Below, piece after piece: positions 11,953 through 23,164 of a DNA stretch of 64,000 bases (position 1 is the first letter of the stretch; the number at the start of each line of letters is the position of its first letter). The translations under genes were made by a program, and so were the position numbers. Location: contig CP114486.1 of NCBI GenBank assembly GCA_027186245.1, positions 5,423,501-5,487,500 on the forward strand, written 5' to 3'. The notes under the pieces were generated by a model. The model was given only the letters and a program-made list of their open reading frames with translations. It made no database searches and was not told where the DNA came from. Source of the stretch: Coriaria nepalensis. Lineage: Eukaryota; Streptophyta; Magnoliopsida; Cucurbitales; Coriariaceae.

Positions 11953-13749
11953 TTACATCAGATCAAGCTGCAATGACTCAGCAGCTTTAAGAAACTTCCT
12001 TTCATCCCAAAAAAGTTTCACCAGTGAAGTCCACGTGTCACATTCTGGATGACATCCATCAAGCACCATATCATTTACGATTTGAGCCGATGTATTTACA
12101 TCCCCCTTTGTACAAAAACATCTCACTAGACAATTATAGGTCTCTGCATTGACTGAAATACCCCTAGTCCGCATGCTGCGACATAGATGAAGAGCACGGT
12201 TTACATCACTACTAGAACAAAGTCCAATGACTACTTTATTATGAATTCTAACATGAAGATTCCAAGTTAATCTGTTAGGCGAGATTCTTCCAAGGGACAT
12301 CTCATCCAGAAAGTTTGCAGCCTCTTGGAATTTCTCAATATCACAAAATCCGGTCACTATTTTCCCATACAACCCAGCATCTGGGCTCAATCCTTGAAGT
12401 TTCATTCTGTCAAGAATTTCCAAAGCTTCTTGGAGCTTTCCTTCTTTACAGAGTCCATTGATTAAACTACTGTAACTGATCATGTTGGGCTTCTGGCGTT
12501 TTCTAATCATCAACTCCAAAAGCTCTAACGCTTTTGAAGAGTGCCCACTCTTACATAAACCGTCCATTAAGGAACTGTAGGTAAACACATTAGGCTCGAT
12601 ATTTTTTCTTGTCATCTCTTCGAGTAATCCCATGGCTTCATCCAAATTCCCAGACTGGCATACACCATGGATCAGAGAACTATAAGTGATAACAGAAGGC
12701 GAACACCCTTTGATCTCCATCTCCTTTAATAACTCATTTGCTTCACTAATCTTTCCCAACCTACAAAAGCCATTAATTAAAGTTCCATATGTATATGAAT
12801 CTGGTACACACCCACGATTTGGCATCTCCCGAAATATCCGAATAGCAGCATCTAATGTCCCACTGTTCTTGCAGAGGGCTTTGATTAAAACATTGAGGGA
12901 AGTAACACTAGGTGGAACACCCATCTCTCTCATGTTCCTGTAAAATTTCAAAGCTGCCTTTAATTGATTTTCATCAACAAGAATGGAAAACACCGTAACA
13001 TATGATTTTTCAGTAGGTTTGATGTCAAAGTCTTCCATTTTGTGGAAAACCCTTACAGCATCGAGCGGTCTATGGATTCGAGCATAGCCTCTACAAATAG
13101 TGCGAAATATATCTTCTTGGAGATCACATTTCTCCTCCTTCATTCTGTCAAGAAGTGCTTCTGCTGATCTGAACTGATTTGCAGAGACTAATCTAGAAAT
13201 CATGACACTAAAAGTAGTGTGGTCATGCTTGAAACCATTTGCGTACTCGGCTGTTGCAGAATCAAATAAGAGAATGGCCTTTTGTATGTCTTTTTCCGCT
13301 CGTATTAGCTGCTGAACTTGTGAAGCCGTTACGGTCTTTGTCCATTTAACCATAGCTTTGTTGGCCATTACTGCAAACACCAAATACTTTAAATCTCACT
13401 TTACATAGATTACATCATGTACCTTACAAGTTAAAAAAAAAAAAAAAAAACACAAGTTAATATCACATTATCATTGTGACCTATCTCAATTCATTTGCAA
13501 CGAACAAAATCAGAAGAAATCGAAGTAGTACATGTTTAACTAATCAACCCAATTATAGGTAACACATTATATTCCTGGGTTTGGGATCTTCAAACAGAAT
13601 TTATTCAGCTATGCATTTTATCAAACAGATGGAGCCTGGCTAAGCGAAATGCGAGAGAAATTTGGTGAAAAATTTTTGATTGATACAAAGTATGCGATTT
13701 TTCGAATATGAGATGATTTTGATGGAAGAAGAAGAAGAAGAAGCTCACC
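11953..13749 (-). CDS. P-class pentatricopeptide repeat protein (At5g46100-like)
   Basis: PPR proteins bind organellar or, for some, other RNAs through helical ~35-residue repeats. The coding frame runs 13368-11953 (471 residues; I recall the Arabidopsis relative as 472). About ten P-type repeats are readable, for example the units around TYGTLINGFCRLGKISEA and TYSSLMDGLCKSGHSSKA; there is no E or DYW tail, so editing activity is not expected. I place the start at ATG 13368 (MANKAMVKW), not at the upstream TTG of the open frame, because a 3' splice site (GTTTGCAG) ends at 13371 and a good donor (ATCAAG|GTGAGC) lies at 13749/13748. This implies a 378-bp intron in the 5' leader (13748-13371) and a short leader exon ending at 13749. 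The N-terminal block with FDSATAEYANG matches my memory of At5g46100. The gene is divergent to the translocator gene, the same neighbour as in Arabidopsis (At5g46110). Confidence 0.88.
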
Positions 13750-13759
13750 TTGATAAGAT

Positions 13760-14332
13760 CACTTGGAGCGATGAATGAAGCTCGGAGAAGAAGATTTCCG
13801 TGTTTGGTTTCGACTTGACATGGAGGGAAAGGAAGCGGCATTTGTAGCTTCGGTTATTGGGCTTGGCTCATCTGAACTAGGCCCTTACTGTAACGGGCCT
13901 TGCTGCAGAAGATGGGCTACGCCCAATCATTTCAAGTCCGGTACAGTTCACACTTGCACTCGTACCAATGGATAGGACAATCCCTATCTTATAAGCCTTT
14001 CACTGGGGATAAGATGGCCCCACGTCCCTCACCACCCATGCCATAATCCCTCCTCGTCCAATCAATTCATTACAGGATCTGTAATCATCCTTTGCAAACA
14101 TGGCCCACCATCCACCACGTCATATTCGCAGACAAAAGCATCAAATTTCATTGGTCCACCCAGTTGATTACCCTGCTCCGCGTCACACGGGATTAGGATA
14201 TTAGCCGGGAAGAAGACGATTTGCATCTCCGAAACAAAGATAAGACCTTCACTTCCTGCCACGAATAAGAAGCTCTCAGAATAGCTACTGAAAGCACACT
14301 TCCCTCTCTCTCTCTCTCTCTAGCCAGGAAGC
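13760..14332. promoter_or_regulatory. Shared PPR/TPT intergenic region with light-type motifs
   Basis: The two genes face away from each other across this segment. An I-box (GATAAG, 14008-14013) sits seven bases before a G-box-like core (CACGTC, 14021-14026), the pairing known from light-regulated plant promoters. A second CACGTC is at 14116-14121, a CCAAT at about 14057, and another GATAAG at 14239-14244. A CT repeat (about 14304-14322) lies in the expected 5' leader of the translocator gene. The motifs are read directly; light control of the translocator is inferred. Confidence 0.55.
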
Positions 14333-16015
14333 ATGGAGTCGCGAGTGCTGTCACGCGCATCCCAATTCTCTGCCATTCCACAACTGGGAAAGACGCCTAG
14401 GGAGACCAATAGTGTTGGCTTCGTCTCCACCAGGTCGATCGGTGAAGGCGGGAATCTCTTATGGGGGAGGCAGCTCCGGCCATCCCTGCTGCTTGAATAC
14501 TCTCCGGCGAGGAGCTTAGCCGTCGGAAAGCGGGAGATTCTTAAGCCTTGCCTCGCCGCCGCTTCTTCACCTACCGAAGGTAGCGATTCCGCCGGGTGAG
14601 GTCCGTTTCCTCCGTTCTAACTAGGCTTAACTCCGCGATTCAGTCCTTAACTAATAATCTCTCTCTCGCTCTCTTAGGGAACCGAAGATCGCCCCGCTTC
14701 GCTTCTTAGACAAGTACCCTTTCATTCTCACCGGCTTCTTCTTCTTCCTCTGGTACGTAATAACTACACGCTCTTCTCTAACATGCGCTTGAAGCGTCCA
14801 ATGATATTGTTTCCCTCGCTCCGCAAGTTCGCGTGTTTAGTGTGCGAAGTTACTAATTTGACCTTCTTTTGCTGCAGGTACTTTTTGAACGTGATTTTCA
14901 ACATTATCAACAAGAAGTTGTACAATTACTTCCCGTATCCCTAGTGAGTATCCCTGTGCCGTTGGATTAGAGTCTTCATTTCTCAATCGACGGTCTACGT
15001 TTCTGTACATTGTCTTGATCAAAGTTAGTTTCTGATATATCGTTGCAGTTTCGTATCCGTTGTTCATTTAGCAGTTGGAGTTGTTTACTGTTTGGTCAGC
15101 TGGACCGTGGGCCTCCCTAAGCGCGCTGTGAGTAACTAATTAAGAAGTCCATCAAGCCCATTAACGTATCGCTAATTCATTTTATTTAGATTATCACTTC
15201 TATTTAATATTATCACATGTAATAACTGTAAGTACAGCGTACTTGTGATCTGGGTCAAAATCAGTATTTGGGTGTAAATGTTAAAGTTTCGGGTTTTAGG
15301 TTTTACTTTGAAAAGTTGTTGGGTTTAAATCCTAAAATTTTTAAACTTATGGATGTAAATCCTAATTTGTCCTTTTTACGCCATGAATATAACTGGTTTA
15401 ATATGTTCATGTAGCCCATTGATTCAAATCTCCTGAAGCTGCTTGTCCCTGTAGCAGTCTGTCATGCATTGGGACATGTCACCAGCAATGTCTCCTTTGC
15501 AGCAGTTGCTGTCTCATTCACACATACAATCAAAGGTTAATTAATAGACAAAAAATAAATAAAACTCTACTCTTACTATAGCTGGTACCTTTTATTCCAA
15601 GTATTAAATAAATATACTAGTAATGGGTTCAATGTTTTATTACATGCTACAGCTCTTGAGCCTTTCTTCAATGCTGCTGCTTCTCAATTCTTACTTGGCC
15701 AACAAATACCTATAGCCTTATGGCTATCACTTGCTCCTGTTGTTCTTGGTAAGCACCTTTTTCATTTTTTTCTTTTTTTTTTCTTTTTTAGGTAGTTAGT
15801 ATTCTAGTTCTGAATGATGGGTCTGTCTGAAAAACAGGTGTGTCGATGGCATCATTGACTGAGCTGTCATTTAACTGGACCGGGTTCATTAGTGCTATGA
15901 TTTCCAATGTCTCCTTTACTTACAGGAGTATTTATTCAAAGAAAGCAATGGTAAAATATTTGTGTATCTTCTATATATACAACTCTAGTAGTTGTACTTC
16001 AAAACTATCTGACAA

Positions 16016-16055
<40 letters not shown>

Positions 16056-16980
16056 CTGATATGGATAGTACCAATCTCTACGCCTACATTTCCATCATTG
16101 CTCTTTTTGTCTGTATCCCACCTGCCCTGATTGTAAGTTATAAACTTTACTCCAATTTTCCTCGGAATTTTTTAATCCCGCGACTATTAGATGAGTTACG
16201 CTTACTAGTTCGAGCTCTTCCTGTTTGTTCCTTAAGATTGAGGGCCCTCAGCTAATCAAGCATGGGTTTAGTGATGCCATTGCTAAAGTCGGCTTAGTCA
16301 AGTTTCTATCAGATCTCTTCTGGGTTGGAATGTTTTACCATCTCTATAATCAGGTGCATATCTACTCTGTTCTTACGTTATACTTAGAAGTAGAATCACA
16401 CAACTTTGCAGAGCTCTGTTCTAACTATCCTATAATAAAATAAGCTAACCTTTTCTTTTGGTTTTATCAGTTGGCTACAAACACACTAGAGAGGGTGGCA
16501 CCTCTTACACATGCTGTTGGGAATGTGTTGAAACGAGTCTTTGTGATTGGATTCTCAATCCTGATCTTCGGTAATATATACTCAATTTACGTATATTTTT
16601 GTTGACTCTGAATTTTGTTTTGCAACTATTTTCTTCTTTGATATATCCATCTTCCGACATATTGGCTTCTTTGGCAGGTAACAAAATTTCGACACAAACT
16701 GGTATTGGAACGTCCATTGCAATTGCAGGAGTTGCAATCTACTCTTACATCAAGGCCAAGATTGAGGAAGAGAAACGGGTATGGTTTATCTTTCTTGATT
16801 TTCGTCTTGGTCAATGAGTTCTTAAGTTTCCTTTTTCTCTCTTGGTCAGTAAATTTAGTTTCATACATTCAGTTGTGGGGGTTTGGATCAGTAAATATGG
16901 TAAAACTGGAGTTTGACACACTGTTTGAACTTCTTTCTTTCTTTTTTCTCTTTTATTTGCAGCAAGGAAAAGCAGCTTGA
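14333..16980 (+). CDS. TPT: Chloroplast triose-phosphate/phosphate translocator
   Basis: Inner-envelope antiporter that exports triose phosphate or 3-PGA in exchange for phosphate, the main outlet of photosynthetic carbon by day. Twelve exons fit exactly: 14333-14595, 14678-14752, 14878-14943, 15049-15127, 15415-15535, 15653-15748, 15838-15950, 16055-16132, 16237-16353, 16471-16570, 16678-16778, 16963-16980, giving 408 residues (Arabidopsis about 410). The first exon encodes a Ser/Arg-rich transit peptide starting MESRVLSRA and the conserved [12 protein letters not shown]. Later exons give [55 protein letters not shown], the LKRV pair used by this family for phosphate binding, and the short last exon QGKAA. 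Several membrane helices are evident. All introns are GT-AG; the acceptor of exon 8 directly follows an (AT)n run. Poly-A-like aataaataataaa occurs near 17088. No lesions. Confidence 0.97.
16020..16051. repeat. (TA)16 microsatellite against a splice acceptor
   Basis: Uninterrupted TA dinucleotides fill the end of TPT intron 7. The repeat runs straight into the acceptor (tatacag|ACTGATATGG at 16055), leaving almost no pyrimidine tract. Confidence 0.95.
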
Positions 16981-16999
16981 GGAGATGAGGAGATGAGGA

Positions 17000-17580
17000 G
17001 GATGATGGACAATTCATCATCATCATCATCATCATCATCGGAGAATCCTGTTGCTGTAAATTATGTATCTTCCCTCACAAAAAAAGAAATAAATAATAAA
17101 AAACGACAACTCTCTTAATTTAGTATCCTTGTAGTAATTATTATTCATTTTTTTTTTCCCTTCATTTTCAGCGATACTAATGAGTGTCATAATAATTCAA
17201 CTGATAATTTGTCAATTACTCACTCTTGTTGACCTGAATTTATGTAATTTTATATCACTCGTTAAATTACATTTTTCCTTTTTGGATTTTCATTTAGCAT
17301 GTCATTAAATCTTAGAAAATGACTTTTTGTACGTATTTTTTTGAAAGAAATTCTAAAATAGCTCTATTTCCGACCTCCACTATTAATATTATCGCTTCTT
17401 CAAAAAAATATAGTTTCACTCTTTTTTTCAACTCAGCCACCACTGTTACCAAGCCATTACCACTTCCTCCTCTTACCCAAAAGTTTATATGCTTTCACGC
17501 TAATGGGTTAGACCCATTAGGATATATTACTTATTATGAAGTAATTTTTTTTATTATAAATATTAATAATTGAATGATTT
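17000..17580. other. TPT 3' flank, no gene
   Basis: Contains the TPT 3' untranslated region, an ATC/CAT repeat (about 17015-17040) and AT-rich sequence. The short open frame at 17319-17573 (+) is low-complexity and not recognised. Confidence 0.5.
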
Positions 17581-17589
17581 ATGTTTGTT

Positions 17590-17990
17590 ATTATGTTTAA
17601 AATGATATTATATATTTTTATTATTTATTATATATTATGATAAAGTTTAAAATATTAAATTATGTACTTAAAATCGTGATATGGATTATGAATGATGAGA
17701 TTTAATTAACTAAATATCTAAGATATAAATTGATTGTAACCGTAAAAATATCAAGAAATAATATTGATAATCCAGAAATATTATTATATAAGATATTTTC
17801 TTAATGTTTAGCATGATTGTTCTCAAAATTATCTATATTAAAGAATATTGAGATACTTATGTAGATGATTAGTAGAAACGATTGAACTGAATGTAATCGC
17901 TTAGATGAATATCAACGGAAAGTTCATCCATGGTTACTGTAATTATGATTATTTGAACTGAGATCAATGTATCTTGCACACGAAATTTCA
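17590..17990. mobile_element. LTR-like sequence, copy A
   Basis: Shares an ordered set of short blocks with 20440-20900 and 53900-54350: tatgataaa(g/a)t...aatat(t/c)...ttatg(t/c)actt, then agtagaaacgattgaactgaatg..., gatcaatg and a closing catactttgac. The similarity is weak but collinear, consistent with an old member of one LTR family. Its position 5' of the copia remnant suggests it could be that element's 5' LTR; this is inference. Confidence 0.4.
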
Positions 17991-18839
17991 TACTTTGACC
18001 TCGCTCCATGTGCCCGCACTTGGGTTACCACAAGCAGACAGTTGGGGGATGTGGCTTAGTGTACAAAGGTTGTGGATTATTGAGAGGGATCAGTCACTAT
18101 TGTATCAAGGATAGAGTCCTATGAGTCACGATTTTATATCAATCAGAAATCTTTACAACGTAGTTATTAGGATATATAATAGTGCATAATATACATCAAA
18201 GAATTAACAGCAATAAGAATGAACCAAAAATAGTATAAGAATATAATTAGTGGACCAAATGCTATATAGAATTAGTAATCTGTAAGCAGAATAAGAATCC
18301 ATATGCAATCAGATTCTTCAAAATAGAAAATTAAATGGAAACATAAGAAATAATCAGAATGTGGAAATATTGAATAAATGAAGAACAAAATAAAAGATGT
18401 TCAAACCATATTATGAATAAAAGTTTCGAGGCCTATGAAAGTTCTCAATTTCTTTAAAATAAATTCACCCTTTATCGATATCAAAAGTTTGATGGCATCT
18501 ATTTCTCATAATACAACAAAATAATAACTATTTGGTTGCACTACCAAACAGTTTCGACGAACTAGCAAGATCCAAATATTATCACTCTAAAACTTAAGGA
18601 CTCTAGAGAGATAAATTTCTAAAGAAAGAATTGTTTTTATGATAATTGTTTCAAATGAGAGGAATGCCAATTTATAGATTTCGAATGAGGGAGTTGCAAA
18701 CCAGATTTAATATCCATTAAATCATGTGAAACCGAAAATTGAATTCCAAGTTTAATATATAATTAATTTACAATTTTTGCAAGTTAATTTGGTTGAAACT
18801 AAAAATTCAATTTTGTAATCATTAGGCTTGTAATGTCAA

Positions 18840-18930
18840 AAGAAAAAAGAAAAAAAGAAAAAAAGAAAAAAAGAAAAAAAGAAAAAAAGAAAAAAAGAAA
18901 AAAAGAAAAAAAGAAAAAAAGAAAAAGAGA
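18840..18930. repeat. Octamer tandem repeat (AAAAAAAG)n
   Basis: About eleven near-perfect copies of an eight-base poly-purine unit, strand-asymmetric (all purine on the + strand). Confidence 0.9.
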
Positions 18931-19569
18931 AACCGTAAATCTTGGCTAAAGTGGATCAAGTAATTTTTGGTCCGATATTCAGCGTGCCCAAGTGCGGGAG
19001 TATACGAGGTCTGGCCGTTTTGGGCTGAATTTGCACCTTATTACGTGTGCGCACAAGAGAAACTATTTTAACTTATATATTACCTATTACCTATTAACAA
19101 AATGACAATACTATATAGACATTCAACTTAAATGCTCAATTTCCCTTTCCAATGTGGGACAAAATTTCCTTCTCTTATTTTTTTCATTTCAAACCATTTC
19201 AGTGGGCTCACTCTGAGAATCAATTTCTCATTCACCCATTCAGTATTTTAAGTGTATCATATACCGTTTCGAAGCTCTCATGAAGAAGAACCTAAATCGT
19301 TTTTGACATTTTACTTACGTGAAGTGTGTTCCACTCAAAATCAAGCCGAAACATAACATATTTATATGTAAGTTTTCCAACAATCTCCCACATGAATGAA
19401 TATTTACGGATTATATAAAACGCACATATTTTATATGAAATATTTTTCGACCTGGTGATAGTGTTCAACGAATCGAAACTTACATATAATAGGTAAGTAT
19501 TAGCTTTGGACATTCTCTTGTGAAAGTATATTGACTTTACTGATTGATTAGTAGATGCAGTCATGGACT

Positions 19570-20320
19570 CTATCTCTCCAAGAATATGTCTCCCAAGACA
19601 CAATTGGAGAGGGATGAGATGAGTGAAATCCCTTATATTTCGGTAATAGGATCCATCATATATGTTATGTTATGTACGAAACCAAATGTTGCCTATACTT
19701 TAAGTGCTACAAGTAGGTTTTAAGGCAATCCGGGTCAGAAGCATTGGATTGTTGTCAAGAACATTCTTAAGTACTTGAGAAGGACTAAAGACATTTTCTC
19801 GATGTATGAAGGATATGACTTGAAAATTTAGGGTTTCACAGATTCTAGTTTCCAGTCATATGTTCACAATAGTAAATCAATTTCAGAATTCATCTTTATG
19901 CCAAATGGTGGAGCAGTCAGTTGGAAGAGTTCCAAACAAGAAATGACAACATATTCCACTATTGAAACCGAATACATTGCAGTTTTAGAAGCAGTAAAAG
20001 AGGCAGTTTGAATGAAAAAAATTTATAACTGAACTTGGTGTGGTTCAGAGCATCATTGATCCCGTAGTAGTGTACTGCGATAACAATGGTGCAATAGCAT
20101 AAGAAAATGAAAGGTCTCATCAGAAATTCAAACACGCGTTACGACATAATCACCTCATCCAAGAGATAATTGGAAAATGAGACGTCAACATAGAAAGGGT
20201 CGACACAGATGACAACATTGCAGATTCATTCACTAAGGCACTTTTCCAACAAAAGTTTGATCACCCTATTGACAAGATTGGAATTAGATTTAGAAATTAT
20301 TGGCTTTAGTACAAGTGAGA
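19570..20320 (+). mobile_element. Ty1/copia retrotransposon remnant (end of RT plus RNase H)
   Basis: Conceptual translation, crossing several stops and shifts, gives the C-terminal part of a copia polyprotein in order: LSKNMSPKTQLERDEMS, GSIIYVMLCTKPNVAY, NPGQKHWIVVKNILKYLRRT, FTDSSFQS, NGGAVSWKSSKQE, ETEYIAVLEAVKEAV, YCDNNGAIA, then HQKFKH and DNIADSFTKALFQQKF near 20210-20260. A purine-rich aagtgagagattaaaagag (about 20311-20329) fits a polypurine tract before a 3' LTR. The reading frame carries internal stops (for example in the RF*GNPG and LKI*GFT joins), so it cannot encode an active protein. There is no gag, protease or integrase nearby. Confidence 0.85.
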
Positions 20321-20439
20321 GATTAAAAGAGTATGCTTATCAAGCTAATGTGATTCTGACCCGATAGGACAAATACTTTATGTAACACTATTTTCGTGCG
20401 GATATTAGCAAGGCATTATTTATTATCATTAATGAAGGT

Positions 20440-21560
20440 CGGTTATTATTATCATTTTTATTAATTTTGTTGGAATATTAATATTATATATTCTATAAAT
20501 GCATATCATGATAAAATCTAATATCTTGAGTTATGCACTTTAGAGACCATGCTAGTAGAGACTCGAGTCACTTAGAGCTCTTAAGATACAAACAGTTCTT
20601 TGTCATAGAATCTTGAGAATTGACATTGATTGATCCGGATAGACAATCATATAGTTCACCTAATTATTAAGGTGACTGATCTTACAGTCAGTAGTGTTAG
20701 TGAAACACCATAATGATTGTGTGGCGCTTAGTAGAGACTAAGGATGTTGAACGTGACACTTAGATAATTCTCAATATTAATAATATTGACTGTTAATGAG
20801 AATTATCTAGTAAATATTTTACATGTGATCATTCGACTTGAGACACCATGGTTTCTTTGAGTACCATAATTCATACTTTGATATCATTTCAATTAACTCT
20901 AGCCATGAGTGAACACGGGGTGAACCGTTGGATATGAAGTGTTGTGCGAGAAGGATTATGAGTGGTCAAGAGGAAATCAGAATCCATCGCTTCTGTATTT
21001 TGAATAAGGTCATATGACCTCACATGGAATCACATGGGTAGGGGGAAAGTTGTTCCCCATCATCTTTAAATATGACACCTTTAGGCCACTTTTGGCTACT
21101 TTTGACCAAATTATCAATTAAACAATTCAAAAAGGTTTTTGTCTATTATTCAATAAACTCATTCAATTGATGAATGAAAATGGCCGACCATTCTTCTAGA
21201 GAGAGAAGTTCGAGACTCATTTTGCTCTCTAACCATTTCATCATCTAATTCTCTCTTCCTAAGCTTAAAATCTCATATGTTGAGAATCAAATTAGAAATT
21301 AACTAAGAGTTGTTATTTGTGTGGATATTAGTAAAGGTCAGCTGACAGCTTGGATCCATGTAAGGAATATGGGCTGTTATAATGGTGGTTTTGTAGGAAT
21401 GGCACTGAGTAGTCTATGGCGGCAGACAATGGTGGCTAGCAGCGGTGTACAGTAGCTCAAGGTTGCCGATTAGATCAAAAGGTGAAAACCTTCGGTTTTG
21501 AAGGAGTGGTTTGCTAGGTAAACTTCTTCTAACCTTAGATCATTTCTTAGATCATTTAAA
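20440..21560. mobile_element. LTR-like sequence, copy B (probable 3' LTR of the copia remnant)
   Basis: It follows the RNase H region and the polypurine-like tract. It shares with the segment at 54180-54260 the blocks ttagtagaga/ttagtagata, gttgaacgtgac/attgaacgtgac and aataatattga(c/t)tgttaatgag. A region near 21190-21250 (agagagagaagttcgagactc, then ctctaaccatttcatcat) matches in style the R-region of copy D near 55480-55520. Boundaries are approximate. Confidence 0.5.
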
Positions 21561-21739
21561 TATTCATCTTGATCCTTTTTCTAGTTGATTGATTAATTAG
21601 AAAATGTAAAACCATATTTCCGGATGGATTTTTATTCATATGCATAAACTCAAATCTTGGTGTAGTCCGATTGGATCGAGAACCTGAATGTCCATTTTTT
21701 AAGTGACACTTTCGCTCAGGGTTTGAGGAGATCAACCAA

Positions 21740-23160
21740 CTTGCAGGTCCCACTCAAAATCGAGTCTAAACATAACATATTGATATGCCATTTTTTCAAT
21801 AGTAATATGATACGAAAAGAGTTCAATAAAGCCATTGTCTAATTGCATAAAGTCATGCATGGTTCATATGATCAAGTCTATTAAGATTTAACAAATTAAC
21901 CATGCCATATGAATGATCGGGATATTAGTCAGATAAAAGGATCAAACAGTATAGTAATAGTCATGATTGGTTCTTATGGAAGGTGATGCACTTCTCATCT
22001 TACGGGTGGCTTTGACACTTTATTAGAAGTTTATCATGTGTCGGAGCTTTTGAGTTAATAGATGATGGAGATGATAGAGGATTAACTCAAATAGTCTGAT
22101 TTAAAAATCAGATAAAATCACAAAGTGTTGTGAAGCCCTCTTATTAGCGAGATGTAGAACTTAATAAGCCACATATATAGAGGACTACTTGAAACCGAAC
22201 TAATGATTTCTTGGATTAAAGAGATCAACTAGTTTAATTATATTGCATAATTAAATATGATTTAAAGAATTAAATGATGTATGTTAATAATAAGATTGTT
22301 AGGCATACAATAAATTGATTAATTTATTGAATGTGTTATCGTGCAGTTGCTAGCACATTAACATAACGATCTTTAATTTAATTAGAAATTAATTAATTTA
22401 TCGTAATACTTTAATTGGTTAATTAATTTATTTATTTAATTTAATGACCAAGAGAACATTTTTCAGTCCAAGAAAAATCATGTTACATATTGAAGTGTTA
22501 ATTGGCCTAATTGAGATAAAGGTTTAGGTCTAAATTGACCACTAAGAGTTAGTAGGTCTGACTAGACATCAATTTGGAAAAAAGGTTGGAAAGTTATGTT
22601 ACTGAACATAAACCAGTCCTATGGTTCCGTTTTGACCCAAGACAATGATTATAAGTTCTTCAGGTATATTAGGCTCAAAAGGAATTGAGCCAAATTGATG
22701 GGCCTCATTAAAGTGCACTATATAAAGTCACTTAATTGAGAAATCCTTCGACTAATTCATTATCCCCTTTTGGTTAGCCATATAGAGAGAAGAGAGTCTC
22801 CTTCATCCTCTCTCAATCTAGGTCTCTTGAATCATGAGTTGATTCTTAAGATTTGAAATCAAACATGGGATACGTTGTCCGTGTGTACATGTTAGAGGAC
22901 GGACATTTGTGCGACTTCACCTTCCATAGAAGTTTCTGCCATCTCTCATTTGGATCTTCATGGACTTTAAGCGGATTGTTTGCTTAAGGGCGGACTCGGT
23001 ATAAACTTAACTCTTTGAGTTTCATTTGATTATATTAAGTAAACTAACACTTACCACTTCTTTGGAAAGAATGCCAAAGAAAGATCTTTGATTGGATTTT
23101 AGTTCTCCAGGAAATTGGATAGTCCGATATTCGGAAAAATTGAACGCTTCCACTTTGCTA
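21740..23160. mobile_element. LTR-like sequence, copy C
   Basis: The start (ccactcaaaatcgagtctaa, 21750) repeats a segment at 19331 (ccactcaaaatcaagccgaa), including a shared acataacatatt. The block ccattgtctaattgcataa (about 21832) and the later ttacgggtggct (about 21999) recur in copy D (ccattgtctagttgcataa at about 54540; ttacacgggtggct at about 54709). A TATA-like tatataaag sits at about 22730 before CT/GA-rich sequence. It looks like the larger part of another related LTR, nested or adjacent to copy B. Confidence 0.5.
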
Positions 23161-23164
23161 ACCC

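Noticed and set aside
13605..13841. Minus-strand open frame upstream of the PPR gene
   Set aside because: It spans the leader exon and leader intron; splicing removes most of it.
16811..17038. Minus-strand frame starting with a Met run
   Set aside because: It is the antisense of the ATC repeat in the TPT 3' region.
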